Below the pieces are notes generated by a model that saw only the letters and a list, made by a program, of their open reading frames with translations, searched no databases and was not told where the DNA came from. Of a stretch of 64,000 bases of DNA, positions 62,541 through 64,000 are shown one piece after another. This DNA is from Pseudomonas sp. GV085 (GTDB lineage Bacteria > Pseudomonadota > Gammaproteobacteria > Pseudomonadales > Pseudomonadaceae): the NCBI RefSeq assembly GCF_003050925.1, contig NZ_QAOV01000002.1, positions 496,001 to 560,000 on the forward strand, written 5' to 3'. The translations under genes were made by a program, and so were the position numbers. How positions within the stretch are numbered: the first letter of the stretch is position 1; each line of letters opens with the position of its first letter.

Positions 62541-63496
62541 CCGTTCTGGTACTGGTTGAAACCATCAATGATTACCTGCCCATCCTCGAACATCAGGGCT
62601 TCCATCTGATTCTGGCCCCGACGCCCGCCGAGCGCGCCGAAGCCATCGCTCGTCACGCCGGGCAGATCGACGCCGTCCTCACCCGCGGCCCATTGGGGCT
62701 GTATGCCGATGAAATCGCCGCGCTGCCCCACCTCAAGATCATCTGCGTGATCGGCGCCGGCTATGAACACGTCGACCTGCAGGCCGCCGCCGACCGGGGC
62801 ATCACCGTCACCAATGGCGCCGGGGTCAACGCCTCGTCCGTCGCCGACCATGCCATGGCGCTGCTGCTGTCGCTGGTGCGCGACATACCCCGCTGCGATG
62901 CTGCCGTACGACGCGGCGAGTGGCCGAAGATCATGCGCCCTTCCCTGGCCGGCAAACGCCTGGGCATCCTTGGCCTCGGCGCGGTCGGCATGGCCATCGC
63001 CAAACGCGCCGGCGCCGGTTTCGACATGAGCATTTGCTACCACAATCGCCAGCTTCGCAGCGATGTGCCCTACACCTTCTGCTCGACCCCGACCGAACTT
63101 GCGCGTACCTCGGACTTCCTGATCGTCGCCACGCCCGGCGGCCCGGCCACCAGGCATCTGGTCAATCGCCAGGTGCTCGACGCGCTGGGCCCCAAGGGGT
63201 TTATCGTCAATATCGCCCGGGCCAGCGTGATTGCCACCGCTGACCTGATCAGCGCCCTGGAGCAACGCCGGATCGCCGGTGCCGCGCTGGATGTATTCGA
63301 CGCCGAACCGAAGGTGCCGGATGTGCTCAAGACCCTGAGCAACGTGATCCTCACGCCCCATGTCGCCGGCCTGTCCCCGGAAGCCACCCAAGGCACCGTC
63401 GAACTGGTGGGCAAGAACCTCGTGGCGTTTTTCTCCAGCCAACCGGTGCTGACGCCAATCGACTTGCCACCCGCCACGAGCCATGTCGCCCAGTGA
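62531..63496 (+). CDS. D-isomer-specific 2-hydroxyacid dehydrogenase (glyoxylate/hydroxypyruvate reductase-like)
   Basis: This 321-aa NAD(P)-dependent reductase has the Rossmann motif LGILGLGAVGMAIAKRAG near residue 145 and the catalytic triad: Arg in NIARASVIATADLI (near 232), Glu in DVFDAEPKVPD (near 261) and His in ILTPHVAGLSPEA (near 279). It reduces a 2-keto acid to the D-hydroxy acid. The ATG lies inside the end of the TetR remnant, with GGGAG eight bases upstream. GhrB-like specificity is an inference. Confidence 0.9.
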   Translation: MPVTVLVLVETINDYLPILEHQGFHLILAPTPAERAEAIARHAGQIDAVLTRGPLGLYADEIAALPHLKIICVIGAGYEHVDLQAAADRGITVTNGAGVNASSVADHAMALLLSLVRDIPRCDAAVRRGEWPKIMRPSLAGKRLGILGLGAVGMAIAKRAGAGFDMSICYHNRQLRSDVPYTFCSTPTELARTSDFLIVATPGGPATRHLVNRQVLDALGPKGFIVNIARASVIATADLISALEQRRIAGAALDVFDAEPKVPDVLKTLSNVILTPHVAGLSPEATQGTVELVGKNLVAFFSSQPVLTPIDLPPATSHVAQ

Positions 63497-63640
63497 CGGC
63501 GATTCAAACAGCTGTATCAAAAACAATGATTGGCCGGCAACACGCTCGCCTATAAGAGCCATTCGCGGTTGTGGGTGCGCCATGTGGGCATTAGATTAGC
63601 CAATAGTTTAAGGCCTCCAGAATAAGCAGAAGGGATAAGC

Positions 63641-64000
63641 ATGGCGCTTAATGACCAGTCCACCCGTATCCGCACCGGCGAAGAACTCGATGCCAGCCTG
63701 ATCGATCCGTACCTCAAGGCCCATATTCCGGGGATCAGCGGCTTGCCACGGATCAGCCAGTTTCCGGGCGGCGCTTCCAACCTCACCTACCTGCTGGAAT
63801 ACCCCGAACAGGAATTCGTCCTGCGTCGCCCCCCCTTTGGCCACAAGGCCAAGTCGGCCCACGACATGGGCCGTGAATTCCGCATCCTCAATCAACTGCG
63901 CGACGGTTTTCCGTACTGCCCGAAAGCCTATGTGCACTGCACCGACGAATCGGTGATCGGTGCCGAGTTCTATGTCATGGAACGGGTCAACGGCATCATC
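63641..64000 (+). CDS. aminoglycoside-phosphotransferase-fold protein (ACAD10-like), 5-prime part
   Basis: The visible 120 residues begin MALNDQSTRIRTGEELDASL. They include QFPGGASNLTYLLEYPEQEF and VLRRPPFGHKAKSAHDMGRE, the ATP-binding lobe of the phosphotransferase family next to acyl-CoA dehydrogenases (APH, like the N-terminal part of ACAD10/11). AGAAGGG precedes the ATG at 63641. The catalytic lobe lies beyond the window. Its role in relatives is linked to acyl-CoA or hydroxy-acid breakdown. Confidence 0.86.
   Translation, partial: MALNDQSTRIRTGEELDASLIDPYLKAHIPGISGLPRISQFPGGASNLTYLLEYPEQEFVLRRPPFGHKAKSAHDMGREFRILNQLRDGFPYCPKAYVHCTDESVIGAEFYVMERVNGII

Overview
The window is high-GC chromosomal DNA that reads as a member of the Pseudomonas fluorescens group. 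The evidence is gene order shared with P. aeruginosa (ldcA, dnaQ, rnhA, methyltransferase, gloB, mltD, npp/yej transporter, fabI; and uspL-like, DUF1289, acnB), protein families typical of Pseudomonas, and about fifteen REP/REPIN palindromes between genes. There is no rRNA, tRNA, CRISPR array, prophage or intact insertion sequence. The organism assignment is inference from gene content.

Layout. 0.0-7.4 kb: a small DUF5629-like gene, then a sugar-acid catabolic island (ketoglutarate semialdehyde dehydrogenase, AraD1-type enzyme, MFS transporter, divergent L-arabinonate dehydratase, GntR/FadR-type regulator). Two FadR-type operators lie in the divergent promoter region. 7.5-11.0 kb: an RND/MMPL transporter with its YCF48-like secreted partner. 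11.2-12.05 kb: a non-coding element with long diverged inverted arms. 12.1-19.7 kb: housekeeping genes pepN, DUF2797, yeaC, glpG, a metallophosphoesterase, nadK and DUF1853. 19.8-24.6 kb: a flavin reductase, a small conserved protein, a LysR regulator, a GNAT acetyltransferase and ldcA. 24.9-29.5 kb: dnaQ, rnhA, methyltransferase, gloB and mltD.

29.7-37.9 kb: the five-gene Npp/Yej-type peptide ABC importer (two binding proteins, two permeases, a double ATPase) followed by fabI. 38.1-40.2 kb: a LysR regulator, a VOC protein and a degenerate GGDEF protein. 40.3-44.9 kb: a three-subunit molybdenum hydroxylase (cytochrome c, Mo subunit, 2Fe-2S subunit) and nnrS. The nnrS gene is preceded by a sigma-54 promoter, three NorR-type sites and a small coupled leader ORF. 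45.2-49.8 kb: a VOC protein, an AraC regulator, a LysE exporter, a MocR regulator and an EamA transporter.

49.9-51.7 kb is an eroded accessory patch: a Hg-type merR with its operator facing only a short stub ORF and a GDCCVxC protein, then a 31-aa membrane peptide, a transposase fragment and orphan terminators. 51.7-54.9 kb: an alkylation-repair operon (ada, PEP-mutase-family gene, alkA-like gene) and a GFA-family gene. 55.0-60.2 kb: miaE, an ANR-controlled universal stress protein, a DUF1289 gene and acnB with a long structured leader. 60.3-64.0 kb: an HAAAP serine/threonine permease, a tautomerase, a truncated TetR remnant, a D-2-hydroxyacid dehydrogenase and the start of a phosphotransferase cut by the window edge.

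The most interesting signals are regulatory: the NorR/sigma-54/leader-ORF arrangement at nnrS, the ANR box at the usp gene, the acnB leader, and the stripped mercury locus.
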